Source: Magicicada septendecula
Taxonomy: Eukaryota; Arthropoda; Insecta; Hemiptera; Cicadidae
Direction of reading: 5' to 3'
Assembly (NCBI GenBank): GCA_034769895.1
Contig: CM068373.1
Span: 24,104,620-24,168,619 of the forward strand
Length of the DNA: 64,000 bases
A program made the position numbers and the translations under genes. The notes beneath the pieces are model-generated. The model saw nothing but the letters and a program-made list of their open reading frames with translations. It was not told the DNA's origin and searched no databases. Positions 46,400 to 57,200 of the stretch are shown here, in pieces. Within the stretch, counting starts at the first letter, position 1. The number at the start of each line of letters is the position of its first letter.

Positions 46400-46986
46400 G
46401 ACAACCAGAAATTGTATAAAAATATGGACGAAAAGTACCTTTCTTATTTGGAATTCGAACTCTATCTCCAGATTTAAATTTAGATTTCTTTACGTATTCT
46501 GGAGGAATATACTTATAAACTGTTATAATAATTCTTTCTTCTTTCCTTTATTAACTTCTATAGGTTTCATTACTATCGTTCTGTAATTGAATTGTTATAT
46601 CCCTTAGCGATACTTTCTAAAATATCTATCCACTTTTAATACTTATTAATTTCGAAAATCACTTTCATACGCTCATTTTGAGTTCTATTGTAGCGTTCTA
46701 TTATAGCACTCATTTCCTCGCTCTCTCTGTGATATAGCTTTATATTATATTTTTTTATTAAATAATTGAATTTTTTATTTTGAAATTCTAATCCCTTATT
46801 AGTGTCTAATAAATTATGTGTTTTATGTCCCACTTTAATAGAATCTTTTATAATGTTCTCAAAAGCTCTAGAAACATCTACTCCATTTTTATTTTTTAAT
46901 GGTCTTGACCAAGCATATTTGGAAAATGTACCTCTAACGTTTAACATATATTTATAAACATCATTATTGTTCGAATAATTTGACAT
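46400..46986 (-). pseudogene. Polinton-type integrase remnant
   Basis: Minus-strand sequence with FSKYAWSRPLKNKNGVDVSRAFENII, NKGLEFQNKKFNYLIKKYNIKLYHRESEEMSAIIERYNRT, then the RVRIPNKKGTFRPYF-type C-terminal segment. The FSKYAW.xPLKxKxG and ERxNRT pattern belongs to the DDE integrase of Polinton/Maverick elements. Only an integrase fragment is seen, with no polymerase, ATPase or capsid genes and no terminal repeats, so it is an isolated broken remnant of unknown age with a few breaks. Confidence 0.65.
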
Positions 46987-47032
46987 TCAAAAACTTACGT
47001 TAATAGTTCCGTCAGTGACTTACTTTTTTGTC

Positions 47033-47069
47033 GTTACGACGCGTTACAAGACGTATGTCTCATCATCAG
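47033..47069 (-). ncRNA. Degenerate hammerhead-like motif 7
   Basis: Minus strand: CTGATGA (complement of 47063-47069), stem II AGAC/GTCT, then GTAAC where GAAAC is expected. The core change suggests it is inactive. Confidence 0.4.
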
Positions 47070-47313
47070 GTGTTTCACTCGATAGGAGAGGTCGTCAATA
47101 CATTAAAATAAAATAAATAAACGAACACATAAAAGCACAAACGTGAACGGAACATATACGGCCGGTGCGCACTGCGTTGAAGTAGAGCCCGCACCCGCGT
47201 TGAAGTCGCTGTGCGCACCGGCCGTATATGTTCCGTTCACGTTTGTGCTTTTATGTGTTCGTTTATTTATTTTATTTTAATGTATTGACGACATCTCCTA
47301 TCGAGTGAAACAC

Positions 47314-47351
47314 TTGATGATGAGACATAAGCCTACGTCTTGAAACGTGTC
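47314..47351 (+). ncRNA. Hammerhead-like motif 8
   Basis: TTGATGA at 47314 (first core base changed), stem II AGAC/GTCT with a longer loop, GAAA at 47342-47345, then CGTGTC. Mirror partner of motif 7, each keeping a different half of the consensus. Confidence 0.45.
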
Positions 47352-47451
47352 GTAACGACAAAAAAGCAATTCGTAAAAAAGTAGGTTTAGTAAGTAAAAG
47401 GAATTTTAATATAGAATATTGAACTTTCACTTGTGAAACTTACTTGTTTTC

Positions 47452-47489
47452 TCCCGTACGCGTTTCGGCGTGGTGTGCGCCTTCATCAG
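47452..47489 (-). ncRNA. Hammerhead-like motif 9
   Basis: Minus strand: CTGATGA, stem II GGCG/CGCC, GAAA, then palindromic CGCG and TAC. All core elements kept. Confidence 0.55.
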
Positions 47490-47701
47490 CGGTGTGAGAC
47501 AGACTGCCAGTAACTCGTAACGGTTTTATTTAGTAGGTTGAGTGGTGTGTGGCGGAAGGGGATTGGCGCGGGGATCCGAATTATTGTTTGTTTTATGTAT
47601 AATTGTGTCAAAAAGTGTGTGTGATTTATAGTGTAATTGGTCGTTAAGTATGCTGTTTGAAATAAAACCGTTACGGGTTACTGGCAGTCTGTCTCACACC
47701 G

Positions 47702-47736
47702 CTGATGAATGCACACACCACGCCGAAACGCGTACG
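47702..47736 (+). ncRNA. Hammerhead-like motif 10
   Basis: CTGATGA at 47702, then stem II (one mismatch relative to motif 9), GAAA at 47725-47728 and CGCGTAC. Mirror partner of motif 9. Confidence 0.5.
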
Positions 47737-47790
47737 GGAGAAAACATGTAAGTTTCACAAATGAAAGTTGAATATTCTATATTAATTTAG

Positions 47791-47982
47791 TATATATATA
47801 CTGTACAAACTTTCGCTAGTGAAGACTTACTTTTGGTTTAATGTCCCAAACGTTTCGACGTGGTGTCCGTCTTCCTCAGTTGGATTTGAAATACAAAGTC
47901 TTTGAAGACGGACACCACGTCGAAACGTTTGGGACATAAAACCAAAAGTAAGTGTTCACTAGCGAAAGTTTGTATATATATA
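47791..47982. repeat. Inverted repeat 3 (arms about 80 bp, spacer 29 bp) of PLE-end type
   Basis: 47791-47874 and 47904-47982 are reverse complements over nearly their whole length, ending in (TA)n outside. Confidence 0.9.
47846..47879 (-). ncRNA. Hammerhead-like motif 11
   Basis: Minus strand: CTGAGGA, stem II GACG/CGTC, GAAA, then palindromic ACGT. The mirror arm at 47904-47930 keeps stem II and GAAAC but has lost the CUGANGA box. Confidence 0.5.
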
Positions 47983-48654
47983 ATATTTAAAAAAGTGAAT
48001 GAAGAGGATGTATCAACAAGACAATTATTAATTTAGTACTGTGAAAAAAGGAGATGAACTATCAAAACAACTACAAGGAATTTTATGTAAAACTGTATCT
48101 TTTTCATGAAATTTGTTAGTCCCCAAAATTGGTGTAGGATCAAAAAATTTACATCTACGTGTGTGTTTGTATGTACATGCAAAAGTGTATAATAAGCGTG
48201 AACGTGGCCCGCAGCAGTTGGTTAACCCTACGTGCACGACGCAGAGCAACAAAGAGAATATATGATATTCAACTACTGTAGAGGCAGCGACACGGCCGTG
48301 TTCATAATGCCGGTGCCGGCTAATTAACATCAGCTATATTAATTCTTACTTCCTGGGGCGTCGGGTCATGAGGAGAGACAGTGAAATGTACAATAGCGTG
48401 GTACGTGCCCATGTATACGTAAACATATCCCATGCAACACATATCTGCACTAACTATTGAGCTGTATACACGGTACACCCCTGGTTGTGCTGTATATTAT
48501 ACTAACAACGTACGTCATTTGAATGAGTCGACGATACTTAGGCCTACACGACATCACAATCGCTGAAGGAACGGATTCCGTCACTAAAAGTTACCAAATT
48601 TTTCAAAGTTAAAAAGCGTTTTGGACGCGCGCACTCTAACAAAATGAAAAGTCA
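47983..48654. other. Spacer, nothing recognised
   Basis: The minus-strand frame at 48028-48330 has no signature. Confidence 0.4.
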
Positions 48655-48903
48655 TCATCATTCTCATTACAACATAGCGTAGGCAAGGTACTGTCTGTTC
48701 CGCCTTCAAAGATCCTCCAGCCATCTTTTCCTGGGTCTACCCACACACATGTGACCTACAGGTTTCTATTTCCAGACTTGTTTGGCCAGTCTGAAATCTT
48801 ACATTCTTTCTAATTGTTATTTCCACCGTTGTTTGTAATCTTTTAGTTTTACATTCAAGTTGAAAACTTGTAACCCTTCTTTTATGGCGTCATTTCTTAT
48901 ACA
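48655..48903 (-). mobile_element. LINE 3' fragment
   Basis: Minus-strand frame reads CIRNDAIKEGLQVFNLNVKLKDYKQRWK, the IRNExIxxxLxVxxLxxKIxxYRxxW block of insect LINE ORF2, followed by a tail toward 48655. It abuts the dispersed repeat at 48904. Confidence 0.6.
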
Positions 48904-49142
48904 TCCGATGAAGTACTTCGAGACTGTCAGACAGTAGATTCCCGGGGCATGTTCCGCTCTGGTTTGATTACGTGTCGGAGTGAAGCCCGATGAACGCCAC
49001 ATTCAAAGGAGTGCAGGGCGGTCGTTTGTTCAGCACAACCAGGTAAGGTGCGGCTGTCCTAGTGACGATTTCCGAGTATGACAAGAATTCAAGGATTTAC
49101 GTCTTCTCCACGCCTGTATTTAAACTCCGTTGCTCCCTTTAA
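48904..49142. repeat. Dispersed 245-bp repeat, copy 2
   Basis: Partner of 35268-35515, aligned end to end with scattered substitutions and a few short length differences. Confidence 0.75.
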
Positions 49143-49382
49143 CTTACAATGTGTTATGTCGACATTTCACGGCTATTAATCACTTTGTTTTACAAATGCA
49201 TATCGATTGCACTTGATATTGAAGTGACAAAGACGTGTTTACTTACCCATTTACAGCGTAACACTATTGCCTGGCGTTGTCATATGCAGTTGCTGTGCAA
49301 ATCGATGTATGTCAATGCGCTGGTTATTGACAGTTGTGTAATGAATATGTGTGTATGTATATGTGTGTGTGTGTGTATATAT

Positions 49383-49745
49383 TGTAATATTGATTAAATA
49401 TTACAAATATAAATAAAAATAAAAATTAAATTGAAATATATAGAGATATATTGTGTGTGTATCTTTGGTGATAACAAAGGTATTGTGCTCTTCCTTTAGC
49501 CCCACTAGTTGGGCAAGCCAATTTGTAATATAATAAAAATATTACAAATAAAAATAAAAATAAAAATTATGAACGTTTTAATAAGCTCCTTCTTTGGAAA
49601 CGCCAATTTGTAATATAATTATTACAAATAAAAATAAAAATTGAATTGGATTGGTATGTGTTGATACGTATTGATATTTTGTTTATCACTGGGTCAGTCT
49701 GACTCCTTAAAGTCCCACTGTTAGGCTAGTCAAATTGTGATATAA
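49383..49745 (-). repeat. Iterated primer-site/LTR-end units inside the Gypsy-B LTR (left copy)
   Basis: Three internal blocks of the form (CCCAC)...GTTGGGC..GCCAATTTGTAATATAAT...ATTACAAATAAAAATAAAAAT lie at about 49497, 49590 and 49705, repeating the real LTR-end plus primer-site junction. Mirrored in the right LTR at 60282, 60375 and 60490. Confidence 0.75.
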
Positions 49746-52700
49746 TTTCAAATGTAATAATAAATAGAATATAGAAATATTGATGATAAGAATATGTTAT
49801 AACTAGGTGTGTTTGATTGATAAATAATAAATACATCAAACTTTAAAAATTCTGCAAATATTTTTTCTCGTTCTTGTATAGAGTTTGTTGGAATGATTTA
49901 ATTTAATTAATTAACAATTAATTAATTAGTTGAATTTGTAATTTCCTTCTATATCTATTCTCTCAATGTGAATTATGTTTTTGCTTAATAAAAAATAATA
50001 ATAACATTAATAGTAGAAATAAAAACTATGCTGGTAACTGAATACTGATTTGCGTTTATTCATTCAAAATTGTGCGCCAGTCAGACTGCGCATGTCCCAG
50101 GCACTGGCAAATATTCGCCACAGTCGGCAGTGAGAAAGGTTAACAAATATATTTTTTACAAGTTTAAATTTATGGTTCTTTGAACGAGTCGAAATGGTCA
50201 GAGGGCAAGGAACAAGATACATTTAACAGGTATTCTTAAACTAAATGTTAACATCTGAAATAGAACAGAATTATTATTACAATTGTCAATTAGAAAGAAA
50301 TTATTTAAAATTCGAACCAAGTCGAAGAAATGACGTCACTCTGCTCCAGGTAGCACTGGTCCGTCGTCTTTATAGAAATTCAGCAATGGCCGCCGTCTGC
50401 TCGTTTTAACTACTATGACGCCGTTGGAATTGAAGATCTTCTCCCACAGAAATAAAACGATGTTCCCTTTTTCTGCAAAGTGGTGTTGGTCCAAAATATT
50501 GTGTTGAATGTCCCCTCGTCGTCTGCGATGTCGAATTCTGGATGGATCTCTTGTGTAGTGTGATGTTCAAATATGTGTGTTGGTTCTTTGTGAATTCGTT
50601 CCCAAAAATTGTTTCAAAATGGCTGTCGATTTTTGGTGTTGCGTTCTATGGTGTTATTCTGTGTTTTCGGAAACTTGTGAAGTGTTAGACATAGATAAAT
50701 AATATTATTTCACTTGTTAGTTCATCACCGTTACACGGTGTAACCACACTTGGTTTTAATATAAATTATTTGGTTTTCAAAACTCCACTAATACATTTTT
50801 CAACTGTTCAGCTTTGCGATTAACAATAGACTAAACGACGCAACGTCGTCGTTTTAGGGCAATTTGTGGTATGTCTTTTTCCTCTTCATATTGTTTAATT
50901 ATAAAATATCTGTCTAAGACTTGTTTCACTATCTAACTATACATAACAAGTTTTATTATTTTTTAGTGTATTTCAAATATTTCTTAATTTTACATGAATC
51001 TAACTATTCAGTAATATTGATTATTTAATTTTACATCTTTTGATATATAGCTGGGTTTGTTTCAAACTCATTTAAGCCCAAAAATTACAATTTTAGATAA
51101 TAATTGTATTCCCCATATTTTGTACAAATTCAGTGTTTTAAAGGTTTTTATTTGTTTTTTCGGTATAATATTTCCATGGAATACACCTAATAACTCCGTA
51201 ATTACTTTGTTGTTAATAATTTGGTTATTAAAACATTTCAATATTGATTAATTTGCTGTTTAGTCTGATTTGATTACTATCATAAGCCTATTTTTGACTG
51301 TTTCCAAAAGAAGTTAGTTTTCTTTCTTTTGTCATTCTATTTGCTATTAACTGTATCTGTATTAATTATATTTTCAATTTCTGTATTGTATGTATTGAAT
51401 TCTATTCCTATTACATAGATTAATTCTTTGATAGATAGTTTTTTTGGTTTATAGGCCATTCTGTGTTTACAAACATAGTGTCTTGGTGGGTCTGTTTGTA
51501 CATTATACATGGTTTACTGATTTGAATAAAACTATTACATTTTTATGCCCTACTTGCCTCTCTGACTTACACAATGGAAAATTAAATGACATGATTTTAA
51601 TTACAATAGAATATCTTGTATCTACTAAACTTTCTTTATACTAATAACATCATTGAACCATAACATGAACATCTTATGCCTAATTTTAACAAAAACATCT
51701 TATTATCAACTATTTTCCATATATCACCTAATTTTAACAAAAACATCTTATTCCTATTATTTTTTCCTGTATCATCAAATGATAACAACATAGCTTATCC
51801 TAGACATAATTTAATTAGAAAACATAAAAAACTCCTATTACTAGTAACACTGTCAGTCACTAACTGTCTTGTGTATGTATTATTCTTATGAAAACACTTT
51901 AACTGTGATAAAAAAAAACTCGTGTATCTATTTACACCTTACATCTAAAATATTATTTAATTAATAATAAATAATAAACATCTTAATATTAGGCATACCT
52001 TCAGTTATGAACTGTCCTTTGGTATTTTTGTCCTCACCATTTATTTAGTTATAATTAAAGAAAACATTTTATATGTAATAGTCCTTCTTATATCTAATTT
52101 AAAACTCTTATTACTAGTAATGTTGTCAGTCCTTAGACTGTCTTTCATTTCAATGGTTTTATTATTATTATTCTACACTCATGGTAGTCTTTTTATAATA
52201 CTTAAACCTCATTGAAGATTTTTTCATAGATTTTTTAACTATGTTTCTCACTGTACTCTCTGTAGTTCCTTAATTTTGTTATCTCACTTCACTTTATTGT
52301 ATTCTACACTCTGGTAGTCTTTTTAGTGAGTTCTACTCTATGGTAGTCTCTTTTGACATATTTTTTGACATGTTACACTTACAACTAATATACAATTTGT
52401 TTTTATAGTATTGTATCTTGTAACTTGTTTGGGGTTTACCTATATCGGTTTCAATTTTGTCTCATGGTATTTATTATATGATTAACATTTTGTTTTGGCA
52501 TATCTCTTCCTGTTTCTGGTCTCTTTGTAGGAATCTTGATATGTTTTGTCCCTTCTTCAAATATCACATTAGTAGTTTCCTTATTAAAATGGTTTCATGA
52601 CAGATTATTTCCTTTTTTATGGTCCTTCCCTTTTTTGTACTGCTTCCCCAATCTACTGGGTATACTGCTGGTTTAACTGGTTTTTTCATAGTAGGTTATT

Positions 52701-53215
52701 TTAATTAATGGTTTTCTTTATTATCTTCCATTTTTATTAACATTTTATAGACTTAATTATACAGTTTCTAGGGTAATCCTTAAACAATTTATTCTTCTCA
52801 CTCACTATGGAACTTTCTCTTTTATTCATGTAACATTAATTCAAATGTTTAGTGTGATAATTTTGTTATGTTACATATGCTCTCCTGTAAAAGTGATTAG
52901 TTCAGATCATACTCTGTATGGATGAAATAATTACTACTAATTCTTTTGTATTTACATTTCTCCGTGATTAGATGTTTTCACTTTATATACCTTCTTTTTC
53001 CACCATTGCTTCCTCTCAGCTGATGTGTATCTCCTTCATTAGTTTCTTTTTTCATTGATAAGTGATCTTAAATCTTGTGTATAACATTATCATTTTATAT
53101 TCCTTCTTATTTGGTGCTTCCTCACCAGTATGTTTACTCCCTAACATTCCCTAACAAATTAATTGGAACAGTTCAGAGTGGCACTTTTGGCTTCAATCCC
53201 TGCTGTCCAATACTT
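49383..53215 (-). repeat. Gypsy-B 3' LTR (portion confirmed against the right LTR)
   Basis: Matches 60168-64000. The true LTR is longer: it continues toward pol, but its inner edge cannot be fixed because the partner copy is cut by the window. A minus-strand TATA (TATAAAGA) lies at 50367-50374 and 61152-61159. The small open frames repeated in both LTRs at a fixed offset are by-products. Confidence 0.9.
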
Positions 53216-54285
53216 CAATTGAGTCCAGAGGTATTATCATCCCTGCTCAACACATAAGACTGATGGCATTTTCTACATCCAGTCATAAAAATAAATAAAC
53301 AGTAAAAGTAGTCATTTTTGACTAAAATAAACATCTTTAGATTCTTCACTTCATAATACGTTATATTAATTAATACTTTTATACACTTGACTCTTCTTCT
53401 CTCTTAAAGCTTATTCCATATTAGGTGGTTTAGGTATGTGGTATAATATACATTTCATCATGTTTACATAGTAAGTAGTATTTATATTTACTCCTTCTAC
53501 CATCTGGTATCCATTGAGTTATTTTTATTGCTCATGGTATAACATGAATTAATTCTTTATCACCTTCACTATAACAGTGGTTGTTGTAACAGCATTATCA
53601 TTATTAGTATCAGGTTTTTTTTTTTTTGTTTTTTGGTCTCACTATTTGGTCTTTAGTGAGCTGGTCCTTTTTCATTGTTCCATTTTTATTAAATTATTTT
53701 CTTTGTGAGTTTGGTTAATTTGTTCGATTAAGTCATATGACATTCTGGTTTCCTTTCTCCCTTAGAATTTTGTATCTCTTTCTTACAAAATCTTTTTTCA
53801 TATTTCAGAGTTATTTCTCATCATTTGTATGAGTAATGATGTGAGTTTAATGTTTTTTTTTTTAATTTTAGACATTTTTATTCAACTACATTCTTTCTTA
53901 TTCATAGTTGTTTTTCAAATATTTTGGTATAAGTTGTACTTATTATTGTTTTGAATTTTGAAATTATTATTCCTCAAAATTCTTTTTGCATTCATAATAG
54001 TCTTTGAATGTTTGTGTAAGTGGTACTTACTAATTATTTTGAATTTGGACAATTATTATCTGCATCCAAATTCTTTTTACTTGCATAAGAGTCTTTGAAT
54101 ATTTGTGTAGCTTGTACTTACTCTTGCTTTTGAATTTTGAAGCTTATTATGTTCAAAATTCCTTTTATTTATTCACAATAATCTTTTAAATGTTTTGTGT
54201 AAGTTGTGCTTACTGATTTTTGAATTTTTTGTAATTTTATTCTTATCAAAATTCACAATTTCTTCATAATAGTTTTATCTCACAA
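53216..54285 (-). other. Inner end of Gypsy-B LTR or 3' untranslated region
   Basis: About 1.07 kb downstream of pol in element orientation. It must contain the polypurine tract and the first bases of the LTR. T-rich on the plus strand (A-rich in the element). Contains the tandem repeat described next. Confidence 0.6.
53907..54271 (-). repeat. Four-unit tandem repeat of about 90 bp next to Gypsy-B pol
   Basis: Units at about 53907, 54001, 54092 and 54181 share, on the plus strand, TCTTTGAAT.TTTGTGTAAG.TGTACTTA and TTTTGAATTTT..AATT..CAAAATTC. Diverged between units. Tandem repeats in the U3 or its border act as promoter elements in some retroelements; here that is inference. Confidence 0.7.
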
Positions 54286-57200
54286 CTATGAGTCCTCCAA
54301 ATATTTTTTAATGGATAACTGATTATAAGTTCCTTTTACTTTATTCGAAATGATATCCTTTAGTACATACGTATTGTTATTATTGTTTTTAATTATCAGG
54401 TATGGGCCGGTATACAGCAGTAATAACTTTTTGGTAATGCCTTCCAAAGTACTGGGTAATTCCCTGTTTTTTAGCAGTACCTTTTCTCCGACTTCATATC
54501 TTATTATCTTCTTAACAGCCTTTTGATATTTGTTCTTGCGCCTTTCCTGGTCTTCAGACAATTTATTGTAGAATCTGATTCGATTGAATTTGTATTCTTG
54601 ACTCCTGGGGAACTCTATTATGTCTTGTATTTCTCTCGGAGGTGGTCTTTCATACATTGCCGTGTATGGAGTGGTACCAATAGCAGTGTGATATGACAAA
54701 TTAAGGAATTCTTCAGTCGCTAATAAATATTCTTGCCACTTCTTTTGTTGGTTATAGCAATAAGTCCGTAATATTCTTCCGACCTCTCGCAGTACCCTCT
54801 CCGCTGGATTGCTGCTGGGGTGGTATACAGACGTCTTGTATGTCTTAATGCCCAATGTATTCAGAGTGTTTCTCCACCGCCAACCCTTAAATTGCGTTCC
54901 ATGGTCGGTGATTATGGATGTCGGGCTTCCTACCTCTGGAATGTAATGATTTGTTATTATTTCTAGAGTCTTCAGAGTGGTGGCTCTGTTCACAGGGTAT
55001 AGTTTTGTAAATTTTGTAAAATGATCCATCATAATAACAATATACTTGTATCGATGGCGTCCACCACTGCGGGGAAATGGACCACATATGTCCAGAAAGA
55101 CCTTTTCCAGTTTGGCTTGTGAGGTAATTGGTATCATCATACCTTCCTTTCTCTCATTGTTGGTTTTCACCAATTGACATATCATACAGGTTTTAAGGTA
55201 GTTTCTAGTTTTTCTATTGATACTTTTTATGTGACAATTCTCTTCTATTGCCTTGATCACCTTCATGGCTCCCATGTGACCGTATCGTAGGTGATAGTCC
55301 AGGATGATATCCTTTTCGATTGTAGTAGGGATCATGATCTTCCAAACGTCTTCGTCAAGGGATGTCTTGATGAATAAAATCCCATTATGTATACAATAAA
55401 ATTTGTTTATTGTGTCATCTTGGTTGGAGAGACGAAGTTTAATAGAGTTTAACTTCGGATCGGACTGCTGGTGTTTGCTGATGTCCTGCACTATCTTCTC
55501 TAAATCAGATCTGTCCTTAATGATGTTATAGATTTTCAAAATGCTCTCCTTTTCGCCTTCGAATGTTTGTTCTTCTAGATTCACTCTTGACAATACGTCG
55601 GCTACTACATTTTTACTTCCAGGAACATACTCCCACTGTATATCGTATTCCTGCAGGGCGAGTACCCATCTGGTCAATCTACCATGGCTTAATTTGCACC
55701 TTCTTAGAAATGATATTGACTTGTGATCTGTTCGGACGGTCACTGGATATCCGAGGATATACGTCCGAAACTTCCCGCAGGCAAAGACTACACTTAGCAG
55801 TTCTTTTTCCGTCACATTATAGTTCTTCTCACACTGGTTAAGGGTTCTGCTAGCAAAGCTCACTACTAGATGGTTTCCACTTTCATCTTCTTGGTACAGT
55901 GTTGAACCCAAGCTAATATTACTAGCGTCACAGTTTAGAAAGAAGGGTCGGTTAAAATCTGGATGGTTGAGCATTACTGCATCTAAGAATTTTTCTTTAA
56001 TTGATTTGAAGGTCTCGTCTTGTTCTTGACCCCATCGCCATTTATTCTTGGACGATAACTGGTACTGAAACTGGGCTGTTAGTTCGGAATAATTATTCTG
56101 GAACTTCCTATAATAGTTACATAGGCCCAAAAATGATTGTAGTTGCCTTCTGTTTTTTGGTGTAGGGAATCGTTGTATGGCGTCTACCTTTTCTGTTGAT
56201 GGTGTTATTCCTTGACTGTTTAGCTGGAAACCCAGGAATTGAACTTCTTTAGCTATAAGCTTGGACTTGTCCAGTTTAAGGGTGACATTATTTTCAGCAA
56301 GCTTCTTCAAAACATACTCCACACGATAACAGTGTTCCTCCCAGCTGGTTGATGTTATTAGGAGATCATCAACATAGACAGTTGTGAATTGGAGCGCTTC
56401 TGGTCCTAGTATATGATCCATACAGGCGACAAAAACAGCTACTGAATTAACCAACCCGAAGGGCAACCTCTTAAACTGATAATTGCGCCCTTCGAAGATG
56501 AACGCCATGTATTGCCGGCTTGCTGGGTGCAACTCCACTTGCCAATAGCCGCATACCGTATCCCAAGTGGTAATGAATCGTGTTCCGTGGAACCTCTTCA
56601 AAATTTCATCAATTTCGCCAGGTGAGGTACGATCGTTTATTATCATCTTATTTATCTCCCGAGCGTCAAGGCAAAGTCTTACCTTCCCATTTTTCTTTTG
56701 TTTGGCCACAATTGGGCTTGTGTATGGCGATTGACTGCTCTCGATGATATCTCTACGGATCATATTCTGGATCTCTGATCGTACGGCTTCTTTCAAAGAT
56801 TGTGCTATTGGGTATGACTTTCCGTTGAATTCTACCGGTTCTCTGAATCGTATTGAACATTGGTAGTTCCGGATCTTTCCAGGTTCGTCAGAAAATACAG
56901 CCCGATATTTCTCATATATTTCTACCAATTGATTCCGCTGGTCTTCCGTTAGTTGCTCGTCAGTATTGTGGCACTGGAAGTTACGTATCTCTTGGATCTT
57001 TTGTTTCCATAGGTCTTCCTCCGAATCTTTATGTACTGGCTTGTTGTTTGTTGAGTGGTTAGATAAGTAATTCACCTTATTTTGGTGGTCGAGAAGTTGT
57101 CTGGAGTCTAAAGTCTTGTTATCAGTTAAATTGGCTATCCAGGTTGAACCTTCGGTAAAGAGTGATACCTTTCCTCGGCACAAGTCGATAATTGCTGAGT

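Larger units (their letters stand above)
47023..47366. repeat. Inverted repeat 1 (arms 150-156 bp, spacer 38 bp) of PLE-end type
   Basis: 47023-47172 is nearly the exact reverse complement of 47211-47366. The arm contains the sequence TTATTTATTTTATTTTAATG and a hammerhead-like motif near its outer end. It can form a long hairpin. Confidence 0.9.
47408..47785. repeat. Inverted repeat 2 (arms about 125 bp, spacer 128 bp) of PLE-end type
   Basis: 47408-47531 is the reverse complement of 47660-47785 with few mismatches, including GTGTGAGACAGACTGCCAGT and AAAACCGTTACGGG blocks. Confidence 0.9.

Noticed and set aside
51057-51891. Three small frames repeated at 61842-62676
   Set aside because: They lie inside the Gypsy-B LTR and repeat at the LTR offset; composition is that of AT-rich non-coding DNA.
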